A DNA stretch of 64,000 nt from Halocaridina rubra (GCA_037179515.1 JAXCGZ010005752.1:1-64000); one strand, 5' to 3'; shown: positions 11,574 to 23,018, counted from the stretch's first letter. Notes: generated by a model not told the origin, from the sequence alone. A program made the numbers and translations.

Positions 11574-12419
11574 ATGAAAAGTTTAGCCGTTGTGGATGAG
11601 TACCTTATGCACAACCAGTCTGTAGTATGTCTCTGTGACCTTATGATAGTAAGAAGGGCCGATCCCAAGGCTCATCCTCAGAGTGTCATCTCCCCCACAG
11701 CAGGCCATGATTCTCACCGGAAAGAAGATCACAGGAACGGGAAACACAAGGGCCTTTCTCGGAACTTTAGTCGTTCAGCTCATCCTCCAAACACTCCTAA
11801 CCCTTATTACAGCCATGCACCCACACTCAAGAAGGACGACTCAGTAAGACCTAAGCCTCAGCAGTTCAGAGGAAAGGGCAATTACCCTGCTCCAACTTCC
11901 ATGGGTTTTCAGCCGAAGTCTAAGAGCCACCACACTCCCTCTCACAGCAATGGCCCACAAAACCGTCTGGCCACTCGCTCATCCCATGCCGTAGAAATAA
12001 GGCCAGAAAGGGCCACTGAGGATAACGCCGAGGAACTACCGTACATACCTGCCAATGTGAAATTCACCGAGCATGATGGTCCCGAGATGATCCCAAAATG
12101 CCTAGGAACCATAAATGCTGTGGAAGCTGAGACAGTCTTCTACACAGGGGCCAGTGGCATATTTGATGACGAGAGAGTCGTCAGGGATGAAGATTTCACC
12201 AGCAAAGTTGTTCGTGTGTGGCTTGCTGAAGGAGAACCTCAAATACGTCGCTGCTGTGTCATTGGCCTGGATTGCAAATACTACAAGCGAAAAGCTCCAG
12301 CTGTGGCATTGATTGGGCTTTTGTACCCTGTCTTGCTGGGTTGTGTACTGAATCTACTCCTATCTTCCAGGCTGACCTCTACCATGAGGACATATTTTAA
12401 TGGAGCATCCCTCAGGTGA
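11574..12419 (+). pseudogene. Gypsy-B1 gag 3' part and aspartic protease-like domain
   Basis: Open frame of 281 codons. The first ~140 residues are basic and rich in His, Ser and Pro with no zinc knuckle. Residues about 180-281 look like a retropepsin: CLGTINAVEAETVFYTGASG, where YTGAS stands where DTGAS is expected, then VVRVWLAEGEP and LLYPVLLGCVL, resembling the C-terminal LLGxD strand. The Asp-to-Tyr change would abolish activity. In Gypsy-B2 this part has a deletion that removes the active-site loop. It lies directly upstream of integrase, giving gag-PR-INT. Confidence 0.72.
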
Positions 12420-12639
12420 GGTCACAACAAGCCATTCAGCAGCAACTGCTGGCTCCTACATCAGGAATTTGGATGATTCGAGACTAACTCCATTGAGTTT
12501 GTTGCAGTTTGTACCCATAATGTGGAGTGCGGAGAGTTCCTCCCTCTTTACCAGATGATGCACCTCTAGAGCCACTGAAGTCCCGTCCAGACTTTGCCAA
12601 ACTGCAGCAGGACTGCTCCAGCCTCAAACGCTTGGTGCA

Positions 12640-13830
12640 ACAGGCCACCAAGGGAAGAACCTTTACAGTGAGACGATAAGGCCAGATCACTTACGCCCTT
12701 GAAGATGGAGTCCTTAGTAGGTATGTGACTAAACATGGCCACATCTTTAAACAGTTGGTTGTACCCACTTTGCTACACCGCCAGGCTATGTATGTGACAC
12801 ACCATTTACCTCTGAGCGGATGCAGTGGCTAAGCAAAAACTCGGCTTTCGCATGGCCAAACATGAACGCCGAGGTAAACAGATACGTGGGCTCCTGCTCC
12901 ATCTGTCAATCCACCTCTATGGCACTGGTACCAAAAGTCCCCTTGGGCATAACTAAGCTCTCAACAGAGCCATTTTCTAAGGTCATTATTGACATTTTAG
13001 GTCCTATTAATTCAGCTTTATCCACAGGGAAACAGTTCATCCTGGTATATGTCAACCAGGCAACAAGGTAGCCAGATGCAGTACTGCTATCTTCTATCAC
13101 TGCCAAAGCAGTCGCTCAGGCTCTATTCGATATATGCTCCAGGGTTTGCTTTCCTCAGCAGGTCACTTCTGACAATGGAAGTCAGTTTACAAGTAGGCAT
13201 TTTGAGGCTTTCTGTATCCTCTTAGAATTGAAGCACATTCATATGAGTGTCTTTCATGCCCAATCAAATGGAGCTTGTGAATGCTTTAACGGGACATTGA
13301 ATCAATGTTTGCTCAAGCTAGTGATAGATATACCCAGGCAGTGGGACAACTACGTCCCCACTGCACTTTTCTCCTTCAGAGACATGCCCCACGACACTAC
13401 TAGATACTCGCCTTTCGAGCTGATTTATGGTCATAAGGTCAGATGCCTATTGGAATTCTCGGCAGAATATTGGGACTCGCCTACCATCAAGGATGACGAT
13501 TGGGACGTCCATGAGTATATTTTGAAGTTTTCGTCCCATCTCAAAAAGGCCTGGAAAACTGCACAATTAGCCATTAAGGGTCACTAGCAGACTGCCAAGC
13601 TCCTCTTTGACAAGTGTGCCAGGCGTCGTACCCTGACACCCGGAGATTAAGCTCTGTTACTTCTTCCAACAGATACTCGCAAGCTATTGCTACGCTAGAA
13701 AGGACCGTACACTGTGGTACACTGTGTGACCCCTGACAATTACGTGTTACATGTTGACGGCAATAAACGGAAATACTATATTAACCAGCTGAAGCTGTAT
13801 CATGAGGACCTGGAGGCCCACAGGGATCCT
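12640..13830 (+). pseudogene. Gypsy-B1 integrase with GPY/F-like C-terminal domain
   Basis: Integrase of Ty3/gypsy type. The N-terminal zinc-binding region runs from about 12700 (VTHHLPLSG, then CSICQS at 12897). The catalytic core follows: IDILGPI (first Asp), VTSDNGSQF (second Asp) and AQSNGACE (Glu). The C-terminal part contains KGPYTVVHCVTPDNYVLHV and INQLKLYHED, which matches the GPY/F module found at the end of many Ty3/gypsy integrases. Single stops near 13069, 13585, 13648 and 13697 interrupt it without changing frame. It continues in the same frame into RT. Confidence 0.88.
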
Positions 13831-13839
13831 GTGCTGGCA

Positions 13840-14198
13840 GTCTCAGCAACCCCTACAGGTGCCTTCAGCAGCAACATTACCTCTGAGGCTGCAGCAACAC
13901 AGGTGGTCTATTATAGCTACCCCTTACCTCATAAATTGGAGTATTCCTCTCTTGCGGTGGAGACAGACTTACGGGGGTGGAATTTTATGGAAGAATCCCC
14001 TCTGGCCCCAACTACCGCCCTTGTAATTGAAGTTATAACATTAACTTTTGAATATGGACAGGATCCTGGTATTCATACTCACCGAACGGAAAGTGTGAGT
14101 AATTGCATTATTAATTCCAGACTGCAACTGAGTCCATGGAAACAGCTGAACAAACTATTAGAGGACTAGGAGAACATCTTCAACGACCTCCCAGGCAC
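13840..14198 (+). pseudogene. Gypsy-B1 reverse transcriptase, N-terminal fragment
   Basis: Residues following integrase in the same frame (YYSYPLPHKLEYSSLAVE through LNKLLED) match the start of the RT segment of Gypsy-B2 at 16484-16150. The element is cut at FNDLPGT, about 15 residues before the first conserved RT motif that remains in Gypsy-B2 (LEHYVRLTDPEP). The catalytic part is lost. Confidence 0.82.
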
Positions 14199-14380
14199 AA
14201 TAATATTAAACAAGATATACTTAATATTAGCTGTATACTGAAATATAAATTGCAAATAATCATAGTCTTCTTTATTTTATTTTTTTAGTAAGAAAAGAAA
14301 AGACAGTTAAAAGACAACAAAATCACTAATAAGGCATCTATAAAGACCTCTGGTAACTTAGAGCAAAACACTCTGTCACA
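14199..14380 (-). repeat. Gypsy-B2 3' LTR fragment
   Basis: Begins TGTGACAGAG on the minus strand at 14380 and matches the LTR start at 31517 and 7661 for about 180 bp, to the shared stretch TAATATTAAACAAGATATA. There it breaks off against Gypsy-B1. Confidence 0.85.
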
Positions 14381-14832
14381 AAGGCCCTTTCTAAAGAATT
14401 TTGAATTAACAAAATTCTACTACAGAAGGCAAAAAAAAAGAACATAGGAAGTTATGGTGAATTCAGTGTTATTATGAGGGTTGAGAGATCCTTCTAAGGG
14501 GAAAGAACAAATGAATTTTACAGCTTCAGCTATTCAACACTAAGCTAAAAATTTCTGCCATGTTCAGGCTTTCAGAGTCCCACAAAAGGAAATATAAAAC
14601 TATAATCAAAGAAATATTCTTCATCACCTTCTTTGTCTTCCATTAGGAATAATGTTAATACACATGGATGCGTTCCACATGAGTGCATAAACACACTTTA
14701 CTAAAGAAAACTATTTAAAACCCCTTCTACACATACAAATTGAAATATGTATGTAAGCTAAAATAAACAAGTACGGTATTAATGACATAAAAGATAAACA
14801 TAAAAATAAACAACACATCAGAGAAGTAATCT
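14381..14832 (-). other. Gypsy-B2 3' untranslated region with polypurine stretch
   Basis: About 450 bp between the RNase H stop and the LTR. It holds no ORF. The bases just before the LTR read AGAAAGGGCCTTTG on the minus strand, and Gypsy-B3 has AGAAAGGACCTTTG at the same place, so this is the likely polypurine tract. The absence of integrase here is the key evidence for the unusual domain order. Confidence 0.75.
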
Positions 14833-15547
14833 TCACAGACTAGTCAAACTGAGGCTAGCAGCACCACCTTTCTCATTTGAGGGTAACGACCGTCGACTTA
14901 GTAGATCAGTGAGGTCATTGGCCTTTCCATCATGTTGGGCAGTGAATTTGAAAAGATTCAAGTAAAGTGTCCACCTTCTCAGCCTAGGATTCAGCTTGTC
15001 TGCAGTCTGTAAATATAGGAGAGGATGGTGGTCGGTTCTCAGTGTAAAATGTCGGCCACACAGATGGACTTTAAATTTCTTTATGGCCCAATATGCAGCA
15101 AGAGGTTCCTTCTCCACAGTGGAGTATTTTCCCCTGCAAGGTGAAGCCTGCGGCTTGCATATCGCACTGGAGCTACTTCTGCTGAGTTGCCTGATCGGGC
15201 TTGCAAGGGCATGGTGCCCAGGCCTTTGTCTGAGGCGTCAGTTTGCAAGATAAAGGGAAAATTGGGTTAACCAGTTGTAATATTGGTCCTTTCGCCAATG
15301 CTTCTCGGAGCTTGAAATATGCTCTCTCCACCACGTCTGTCCATTGGACAGGGGAGGTTTTACCTCGCATTGAGGAGGTCATTTGCTGCAAAGGGGCAAC
15401 GATAGCATTAAAGTGTGGAATGAACCATTGGTAGTAGCTGACACTACCCAGGAATGATCTAAGTTGAGTGACAGTTGCAGGTTTCTCCACATCCTTAATA
15501 GCGTGTACCTTATCCTGTAAAGGGGATGAAACTCCTTCTCCGACCAA
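14833..15547 (-). pseudogene. Gypsy-B2 RT connection and RNase H
   Basis: The segment begins in the RT thumb (TVTQLRSFLGSVSYYQWF) and runs through the connection PLQQMTSS and SPVQWTDVVERAYFKLREAL. After a frameshift near 15170, RNase H appears as MEKEPLAAYWAIKKFKVHL and FTLRTDHHPLLYLQ, with the ending NDLTDLLSR. A stop follows close behind, and pol ends here. Gypsy-B3 (32790-33318) shows the same sequence followed by the same 3' UTR. Confidence 0.88.
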
Positions 15548-15580
15548 GAGGCCGAGATTCTGCTATTGTGTGAAACCAAT

Positions 15581-16484
15581 CTAGCATTTGGAAGGCTTTA
15601 AAAGAAGTCCATGGTTTTTAAGACAAGCAAAAACTTTGCGAAAAGTCACGAGGTGCGATGACCAATCCTGAGAATGCTCCAGGGTGTAATCTATAAAGCA
15701 TGAAACATTGTTGAGGTCCTGCAATACTGTCCTTATGAGTTGGCCAAAGCAGCCAGAGGCATTCACCTTACCAAAAAGGCATGACCCTGAACTGGTACAG
15801 ACCGCATCTTGTGGAAAAAGCTGTTAGAGGCTTGGTAGTCTCGCTCGGAGGGACTTGCCAAAATCCACTGGCCAGATCCAATTTGAACAGGTAGTAGGCT
15901 AGGGAGAGTAACGAGAAAATATTCTCAGCATTGGCAATGGGCTCTCCATCAAAGATGGTACGGGAGTTAAGCTTACAATAGTTGAGGCAGAACCTGTGAC
16001 TGCCATCTTGCTTACACACTGCCAGTAGCGGCGAACACCAAGGCGAAATGTTCTTTTCAACTATTCCGAGGCGGACCCAAGTGTAAAGAACTTCCTTCAG
16101 CTGTACGGAGAGTTGGTGGGGTAGGCCATAGGAATACCGAAATGGCTCTGGGTCAGTCAATCTAACATAATGCTCAAGGGTAGCAGTAGTGCCTGGGAGG
16201 TCATTAAAGCTGTTCTCGTAGTCCTCTAATAGCTTGTTCAGCTGTTCCCGTTGACTCAGTTCCAGTCTGGAGATAATAATGCAATTACTCACACTTTCTT
16301 TCCAGTGTGTAGGAATGGCAGGATCCTTACCATCATAAAAAGCTAAGTTTACGTCTTCAATTGCGAGGGAGAAGGCTGCGGCCAGAGGAGCTCCTTCCGA
16401 GAAACTCCACTCCCGTAAGTCTGTCTCCACAGCAATAGAGGAGTACTCCAATATATGAGGTAAGGGGTGGCTATAATAAAGCAC
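15581..16484 (-). pseudogene. Gypsy-B2 reverse transcriptase
   Basis: Ty3/gypsy-type RT. In order: LEHYVRLTDPEPFRYSYGLP, IVEKNISPWCSPLLAVCKQ, the fingers/palm motif DGSHRFCLNYCKLNSRTI, first catalytic Asp in FKLDLASGFWQVP, and LYQFRVMPF. A frameshift near 15768 follows. The second box reads CFIDYTLEHS, with Tyr replacing the second Asp of the YIDD-like motif, so this copy is inactive. The first 110 residues (16484-16150) are linker shared with Gypsy-B1 and stay in frame with the integrase at 17423-16707. Confidence 0.9.
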
Positions 16485-16599
16485 CTGTGTTGCTGCAGCC
16501 TCGGAGGTAATGTTGCTGTTGAGGGTATCTATAGGGGTTGCTAAGAGTGCCAGCGCAGGATCCCAGTGGGCCTCCAGGTCTTCACGATACAGCTTCAGC

Positions 16600-17720
16600 T
16601 AGAGTATGTGGTATTTCTGGTTATTGCCAATAACATTTAACACATAATTGTGGGGGTCACACAGTGTACCACAGTGTACGGTCCTTTCTAGTGTAGCAAT
16701 AGCTTGCTAGTATCTGTTGGAAGAAGTATCAGAGCTCGATCTCCTGGTGTCAGGGCTCGACGCCTTGTCAAAAGAGGGCTTGGCAGTCTGCTGGTGACCC
16801 TTAATGGCTAATTGTGCAGTTTTCCAGTCCTTTTTGAGATGAGACGAAAACATCAAAATATACTCATGGATGTTTCTATCATCATCCTTGATGGTAGGCG
16901 AGTCCCAACATTCTGCCAAAAATTCCACTGAGCCTCTGACCTTATGACCATAAATCAGCTCGAAAGGCGAGTATCCAATAGAGTCGTGGGGCATGTCTCT
17001 GAAGGAGAAAAGTTACTTGTCCCACTGCCTGGTTATATCTATGACTAGCTTGTGCGAACATTGCTTCATTGTCCTGTTATAGTGTTCACAAGCTCCATTT
17101 GATTGGGCATGATAAACACTCGTATGAATCTGCTTCATTTCTAAAAGGTTACAGAAAGTCTCAAAGTGCCTACCTGTAAACTGACTTCCAATGTCAGAAG
17201 TGACCTGCTGAGGGAAGCCGACCATGGAGCAGCTTTCGAATAGGGCATGAGTGACTGCTTCGGTTGTGATAGAAGATAGTGGCACTGCATCTGGGTACCT
17301 TGTTGCCATGTCGACGTATACCAAGAGGACCTGCTTCCCTGTGGATAAAGCTGAATTAATAGGGCCTAATATGTCAATAGCGACCTTGAAAAATGGCTCA
17401 GTTGAGAGCTTAGTTATGCCCAAGGGGACTTTCGGTACTGGTGCTGTAGAGGTGGATTGACAGACGGGCTAAGAGCCCACGTATCTATTTACCACGGCGT
17501 ACACGTTTTTCCGTGCAAAAGCCTTCTGAAAGACGTGCCGAGTTTTTGCTTTGTCTCTGTGTCCACTCAGAGGTAAATGGTGTGCCACATGCATAGCCTG
17601 GTGGCATAACAAAGCGGGCACCACCAACTATTTAAAGGTGTGGCCATCTTTAGTCACATGCCTTCGATGGGCTTCATCTTCAAGGGCGTAAGTGATCTGG
17701 CCTCTTCTCACCGTAAAGCT
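16600..17720 (-). pseudogene. Gypsy-B2 integrase with GPY/F-like C-terminal domain
   Basis: Catalytic core: AIDILGPI (Asp), VTSDIGSQFTG (second Asp; the usual Asn is Ile), HAQSNGACEHYN (Glu). Upstream at about 17480-17700 lie remnants of the zinc-binding region, frame-broken. Downstream come IGYSPFELIYGHKVRG and, in a shifted frame at 16640-16700, KGPYTVVHCVTP of the GPY/F-like module. The frames at 17423-17013, 16994-16707 and 16484-15768 are the same frame, which supports an integrase-RT polyprotein. Confidence 0.88.
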
Positions 17721-18260
17721 TTTTCCATAAGTGGCCTGTTGCATCCAGCATAGGAGGCTGGGGCAGTCCTGCTGCTGTTTTGCGATGTCTGGACAGGACT
17801 TTAGTGGCTCTAGAGATGCATCATTTGGTAGAGGAGGGGAAAACTCTCCGCATTCCACATCACGGGTACTAACTGCGGCAAACTCAATGGAGTCAGTCAG
17901 AAAATCGTCCAAATTCGTGGGGTCAGAGCAAGTAGTTACTGCTGAACGGCTTGTTGTGGCTTTGCACAAAGAATGTTCCATTGAAAAATGTCCTCGTGGT
18001 AGAGGTCGGCCGGGAAGATAGGAGCTAGGTTCAGTACACGACCTAGGAAGACAGGGTACATAAGCCCAATCATTGCCACAGCTGGGGCTTTTCCCTTGTA
18101 GTATTTGCAATCCAGGCCAGTGACACAGCAGTGTCGTACTTGAGGTTCCCTTCAGCAACCTGCACACAAACGACTTTGCCGGTGGATAGACGGTTCTGCT
18201 GGCCGCTGCTGTGAGAGAGAGTATGGTGGCTCTTATACTTCAGCTTGAAACCCTGGGAAG
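17721..18260 (-). pseudogene. Gypsy-B2 protease relic and linker to integrase
   Basis: The sequence that in Gypsy-B1 encodes GLDCKYYKRKAPAVALIGLLYP is found here in broken frames at about 18040-18150. Relative to Gypsy-B1 about 170 bp are missing just upstream (near 18190), removing the active-site loop. The following segment (17628-17900) contains EFSPPLPNDASLEPLKSCPD, shared with Gypsy-B1 at 12530-12600, and leads into integrase. Confidence 0.65.
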
Positions 18261-19457
18261 GTGGAGCAGGGTAATTGCCCTTGCCTCTTAACTGCTGAGG
18301 CTTAGGTCAATTCGAGTCATCCTTCTTGAGTGTGGGTGCATGGCTGTAATAAGGCTTAGGGGTATGAGGAGGATGAGTTGGACGACTGAAGTTATGAAAA
18401 GGGCCGTTGTGCTCCCTGTTCCTGCGACCTCCTTTCCGGTGAGAATCATGGCCTGCTGCAGGGAAGATGACACTCTGAGGATGAGCCTTGGGATTGGCCC
18501 TTCCTTCCCTTATAAGGTCACAAAGACACACTACAGACTGGTTGTGCTAGAGGTACTCATCCACAGCGGCTAAACTTTTCTTGAAGTTGATCTCATCCTT
18601 AAGCTAAGTCTTTACTTATGCAACAACATCTGCAAGAGGTCGTTGGTAGTTCAATCAAACATCAAGAACGGATGCCACTTCTCATGAGGACACTTTACAA
18701 CTTGCAACCAATCATTAAAGAGGAGAGCCTTGTGTTTGCCAAAGGTACTACATTTCTCCTTCTTCAATGGGAAAGTGGAGACAAACCTTGCATGACACAC
18801 AGCTGGCAAAAAGTTCTTCGAGGCAAGGAGTGTGCTTTTAACTTTCTCATAGTCTCTCAGTTGCTCGTGGTCAAGTTCATTGGCCATGGCAAGCAGACAG
18901 GGAGCTATGGAGGCGAGCAGGCAACGACTCTTCTCACCCTCTGTGCTTTCACTGGCAGTTGCAAGACTTTCGAAAAAGTGGATGTAAGTATCGAGCGGTT
19001 GCTACGGTTGTCCTTGTATGTCCGTATTAGGGGGGCCTCTCACAAGGCTGGTCCCCATTTCTGGGTGAAGGATCACTGTCTTGGGTTCCTGCTAGAAGCT
19101 GAGTAAGTGCTAGCTTATATGCGCATTGTGCTTGAGCCTGCGCCTGGTCGTAATCGCATTGTGCTTGTGCCCATGCCTGGTTGTAATTGTGTTGTGCTTG
19201 TTCGCTTTCTTGATTCGATTGTGTCTGCTCCTCTCACTAGCTTTCCTTTCCAGCTCGGTTTGGCATTTAGCCATCTTGTTATGAGCCCACTCAAGGAGTG
19301 TCGGTCCTGGGGAATAGCCGTGGTTCTTACCCATAGCAATCATCTTGTCCAGGTAACGCTCCTCATCGAATGCTTTGATGGTTTCCTGTGACTGCCTGGT
19401 TTCCATGTTGGTTTCCTGTGACTGCCCAGTTGCCATGGTGGTTTTCAAAACAGTCAT
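18261..19457 (-). pseudogene. Gypsy-B2 gag
   Basis: Probable start ATG at 19457 (MTVLKTTMATGQSQET). The N-terminal part YLDKMIAMGKNHGYSPGPTLL is nearly identical to Gypsy-B1. A charged repeat region follows at about 19110-19220, then DHEQLRDYEKVKSTLL (about 18880-18840) and a His/Ser/Pro-rich basic tail at 18307-18531. Several frameshifts separate these parts. No zinc knuckle is seen, as in Gypsy-B1. Confidence 0.7.
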
Positions 19458-20537
19458 TAATGAAGTGCCAAAATAAATCAACCACAAAAAAAAACAAAAT
19501 TCTACAATAGTAAAAAAAAAATTGAAAGAACCACATAACACCAAATGAAAAAAAAATCAACACCACCGTTCAAACTTAAACGTAATGATGATCCCAAAAC
19601 CTCGCAATGGAAGTGACTCAAAATACAATCATGTCCAACAGCAGCAAAATGTTACAAAACACTGGTAATATGGAATGGAAGTTGTGCCTGCTTAGCAGCA
19701 ATAATCAGCAGTACCTGAGGTTATGGTGCAAATGAAAGGAATGAGCAACAATGAATTTTACGAACAAGCACCAGGTGCAAGAGAATACAAACAAATAAAG
19801 TGTAGCGGTCAGTATATGGCAGTACCAACAAGTAAAATGTCGTAAGTAAAATTCTGGAGTGTTGCAAAACTTCACAGACCCTATATGAAATACACCAAAG
19901 ATAAGCTAATGGCTTAGAAGGCAACCAAATTGCACATGTGTCTATTAATAATGAGAAAATTTATTTTTGCGTGACAAATCAGACACATGAAGTGCTTAGC
20001 ATAGGCTCAACAATCGATGCCTAAGTTTTTTTTCCCAATATATGAGCAGTCAATGCTTGAATATAAAATCTTAATTATATGCAAAAAAAAACTTTATATG
20101 CTTACTCCCAATTCCTAAATCCCAAAGAAATATGAATAATTCCTAACAAATATCACCATTGAATGGATATATAAAACACTAGTCCTTTAAAACTCAACCT
20201 GATCATGCACATAAGTGAAATCTTAAATAACACGCATTCTCGTCATGCAAAATTTCTAAATTCTGTTACCACATATTCTCATGCAGATTTCCTGAAATTT
20301 TGTTTACCACATTATAAACAAGGAAAATATTAGCTACCGTAATTTATTGTGAAAATTAAAAAAAAAATTGTGATACACAACATCTCTAGCGATAAAACTT
20401 TTGCTCTCAGCCTAAGCTTCATTCATTGTAATAATCTGAGCCAATGGTAATCGGGTTCATGTGCAATGCTAAAAAGCAAAATAAAAGAAAAATTATCAAA
20501 ATCAGACTCTGTTTGGGTCACTGTTAGGGTGCCAAAT
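19458..20537 (-). other. Gypsy-B2 leader and primer-binding region
   Basis: Counterpart of 9663-10720, with many small indels relative to it. Next to the LTR the minus strand reads ATTTGGCACCCTAACAG and then GTGACCCAAACAGAG. Gypsy-B1 lacks part of this, so the exact primer-binding site is uncertain. Confidence 0.65.
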
Positions 20538-21039
20538 TGTATTGTGGGGAAGTTGTTAAGATTCTGCTTTACTAAGGGGACTCAAAGTACTGAATTCAGT
20601 TAAGAGGTCACAAACACAGACCTTTAATAATTTTGTTTAATTTTACCCTTACTACCACTACTCGGTTAAATGAAACTCAGAATTAAACATTCTTTTAATT
20701 TTTGAAATGCAATGACACATTAAAATTTTTTTTATTGCTTTTTGGAATGCTGGAACAACTTCAAAAGTTTAATTTGTGGAATGCTGCCTTGAATCCTGGA
20801 GGTGGTGAGTACAATTTTGATTCCTGGCACCACAGACTGATGCCAAGACTTTGGCCTCCACTCAACAATCCCCTCTCTCACACAGGCAGAGTAGAATAGA
20901 GGGCACCGTTAATAATGGAAAAAGCGAAAGCATGAGCACACAAATAATGAGTTTCCAATATTATTCTAATGGATGATAATATATTGGTTAGTCACAACAA
21001 AGCAGAAATATTTACGCTACCATAAGAGCATACAAAACT

Positions 21040-21540
21040 TAATTATTTGCCGGCATTAGCATAAAACAATAAATGAAGAATAAGCGAGACAAATACAGCA
21101 TGTATTCCTTAAATTCTGGGCAAACATAAAAGCTTGCAATGCCAATTGGTCAAAATTATTTATAAATTATTTGCAATTTATACGGGAAAACACTTTATTT
21201 ATGATACAGGGAAAATCTACAAGATAAATATGTATTCATTCAATTTTGTTTAGCAAGAAATATTTGCAATGCAAAAAGGGCAAAACCAACTTTTGAAGTA
21301 TTTGCAACTTATAACTCAAAAAACTTTATTCCCATTATATGAAAAATCAGCAAGATAAATATAGTATGTATTCCTTATATTGTGATTAACAAGAAACATT
21401 TGCAATGCCAACAGGGTAGAATTACTTATCAATAACTTGCAGTTTAGAGTATAAAACACTTAAGTTATTAATCATTTGCAATTTATATAGTAAATCACTT
21501 TATTTACGAGTTTTAATGTAAAAACAGTTTATTTACAATG
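21040..21540. repeat. Minisatellite inside the Gypsy-B2 LTR, about 130-bp unit
   Basis: Three to four diverged units, each with ATTTGCAA(C/T)TTATA, AAAACACTTTATT, AAGATAAATA, ATGTATTC and GCAATGCCAA or GCAATGCAAAAAGGGCAAAA. Gypsy-B1 (8930-9110) has fewer units. This is a copy-number-variable array within the LTR. Confidence 0.75.
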
Positions 21541-22001
21541 ATAGAAAAGGGTGAAATGAAATTAGAATTCGTTAGGAAAAAGGTATAGATTTTTACGTGG
21601 CAATAAGCAATCTTCTGAGGATGAGATTTTAGTTTGGCACCCTCAACGAAAGAAATTTCTTAGCAATGTATGTTAGTGGTAATTTCCAGGTCAATAAATT
21701 AAATTTGGCATACGAGATTCCAGTTTGGTAATCTATAAAAGTTCATTTTGTATGGGAATGGAATTTGAGAGAAGTTTCTTAGGATATGACCAGTGACGAA
21801 TATAACCAGTCTCTCGAATTCCCGAATTTGCTTGACCAACGAGCTTTACCATACACTATCTCTGACCTTGTTTGAAGTAAGTTTGACTGCTGAGACGAGA
21901 TCTTGGCTCTGGGATGTTTGACTGCTAATTGAGGACGATTCAATTTCCCTCTTGGTGACATCATTATTTGGTCCCCTGTAGTATATATAGTCAGAGCAGT
22001 A

Positions 22002-22013
22002 ACTGATCATATA
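22002..22013. repeat. Target-site duplication of LINE-Ia plus copy, left
   Basis: ACTGATCATATA before the 5' end of the plus LINE. The identical 12 bp recur at 24484-24495 after its A-rich tail. Confidence 0.9.
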
Positions 22014-22189
22014 CCAGTTCCAGCTCCAGTAGCGGTTGGACCTCTCCTCCCTCACTCTGCCAGCAGCCAATATTAGAAGCCGACTCCACCCAGCAGCTGA
22101 AGCCGACTCTGCCCAGCAGATTAACTCCCCACAACAGTCTGGTTCCAGCTCCAGTAGTGACAGGACCTGCCTAAATAACTCTGTTCTCG

Positions 22190-22840
22190 TTTCCTCATCT
22201 CTCACGAGAGCCAGAAAAAGAAACAAAGATTGTTTTTGTTTTGTTTTGTGATCCCGTTTTTGTTTTAGTGAAAACAAGTGACTGTGTGTGTCATATACCC
22301 CAAATATTTCTGCCTGCTCTTCTCTCTCTTTTATAAGAGTTGGGAAGAAAATGGGAAATGGAAAGTGTACCGGTTTGTTTTTATCTCTTTTGTGATAGGT
22401 AGTTGAAGCCTCTTCCTACCAGTGAAGTGAATTTCTCCTCCTCCACTCCATCCCTGATCTGAGGTGGAAGTTTCTACAAGGAAATAAAAAACCTAAGTAT
22501 CTGTTTACTCTTCTTCCTCTCTCACGAGAGCCAAAGAGAGAAACAGAAAGATCGCCTTGTTTTGTTTTGCATATTGTGCTTTTGTGTTGTTTTGTTTAGT
22601 TGAACACACATTATTGTGTGTTCCATAATTCTATAGAAAGTGTTCAAATTTCAACTTTGCATTTATATCCTGTTTGCTTTTCCCTCTCTTTAGAGAGCTG
22701 GGAAGAGAAATAAAAAGACCACTTGGTGCTGAGCATACTGTGTGGTGTGTCTCATAACCAAGGTGATCCGTTGCATATATTGTGTTTGCACTCCCCTCTC
22801 TCACGAGAGTTGGGAAGAAAGATAGAAGACTGTTTTACTG
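22190..22840 (+). repeat. Five hairpin-bearing modules in LINE-Ia 5' UTR
   Basis: Modules near 22191, 22318, 22505, 22675 and 22790 each carry a short inverted repeat (CTCTC ACGAGAG or CTCTCTTTAGAGAG) followed by a purine stretch such as GGGAAGAAA, then a T-rich part and GTGTG..CATA. Spacing is about 115-190 bp. The minus copy has the same series at 30190-30870. These may be repeated promoter or RNA-structure units. Confidence 0.7.
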
Positions 22841-23018
22841 ATAAAGTGTTGTAGTGTTCCAATTAATTGAAGTGAAGCCATAAGGCCCCTATATTTCATT
22901 AAACGAAATTGACAAACAGAGCAAGTGATATATACTTAGTGAAATCTGTGATATCCATGACTAGTTGTTAGTCATGGCCTCTGCCGCTTCTCCTGCTCTC
23001 CCCCAGAGGGGGGAATGG

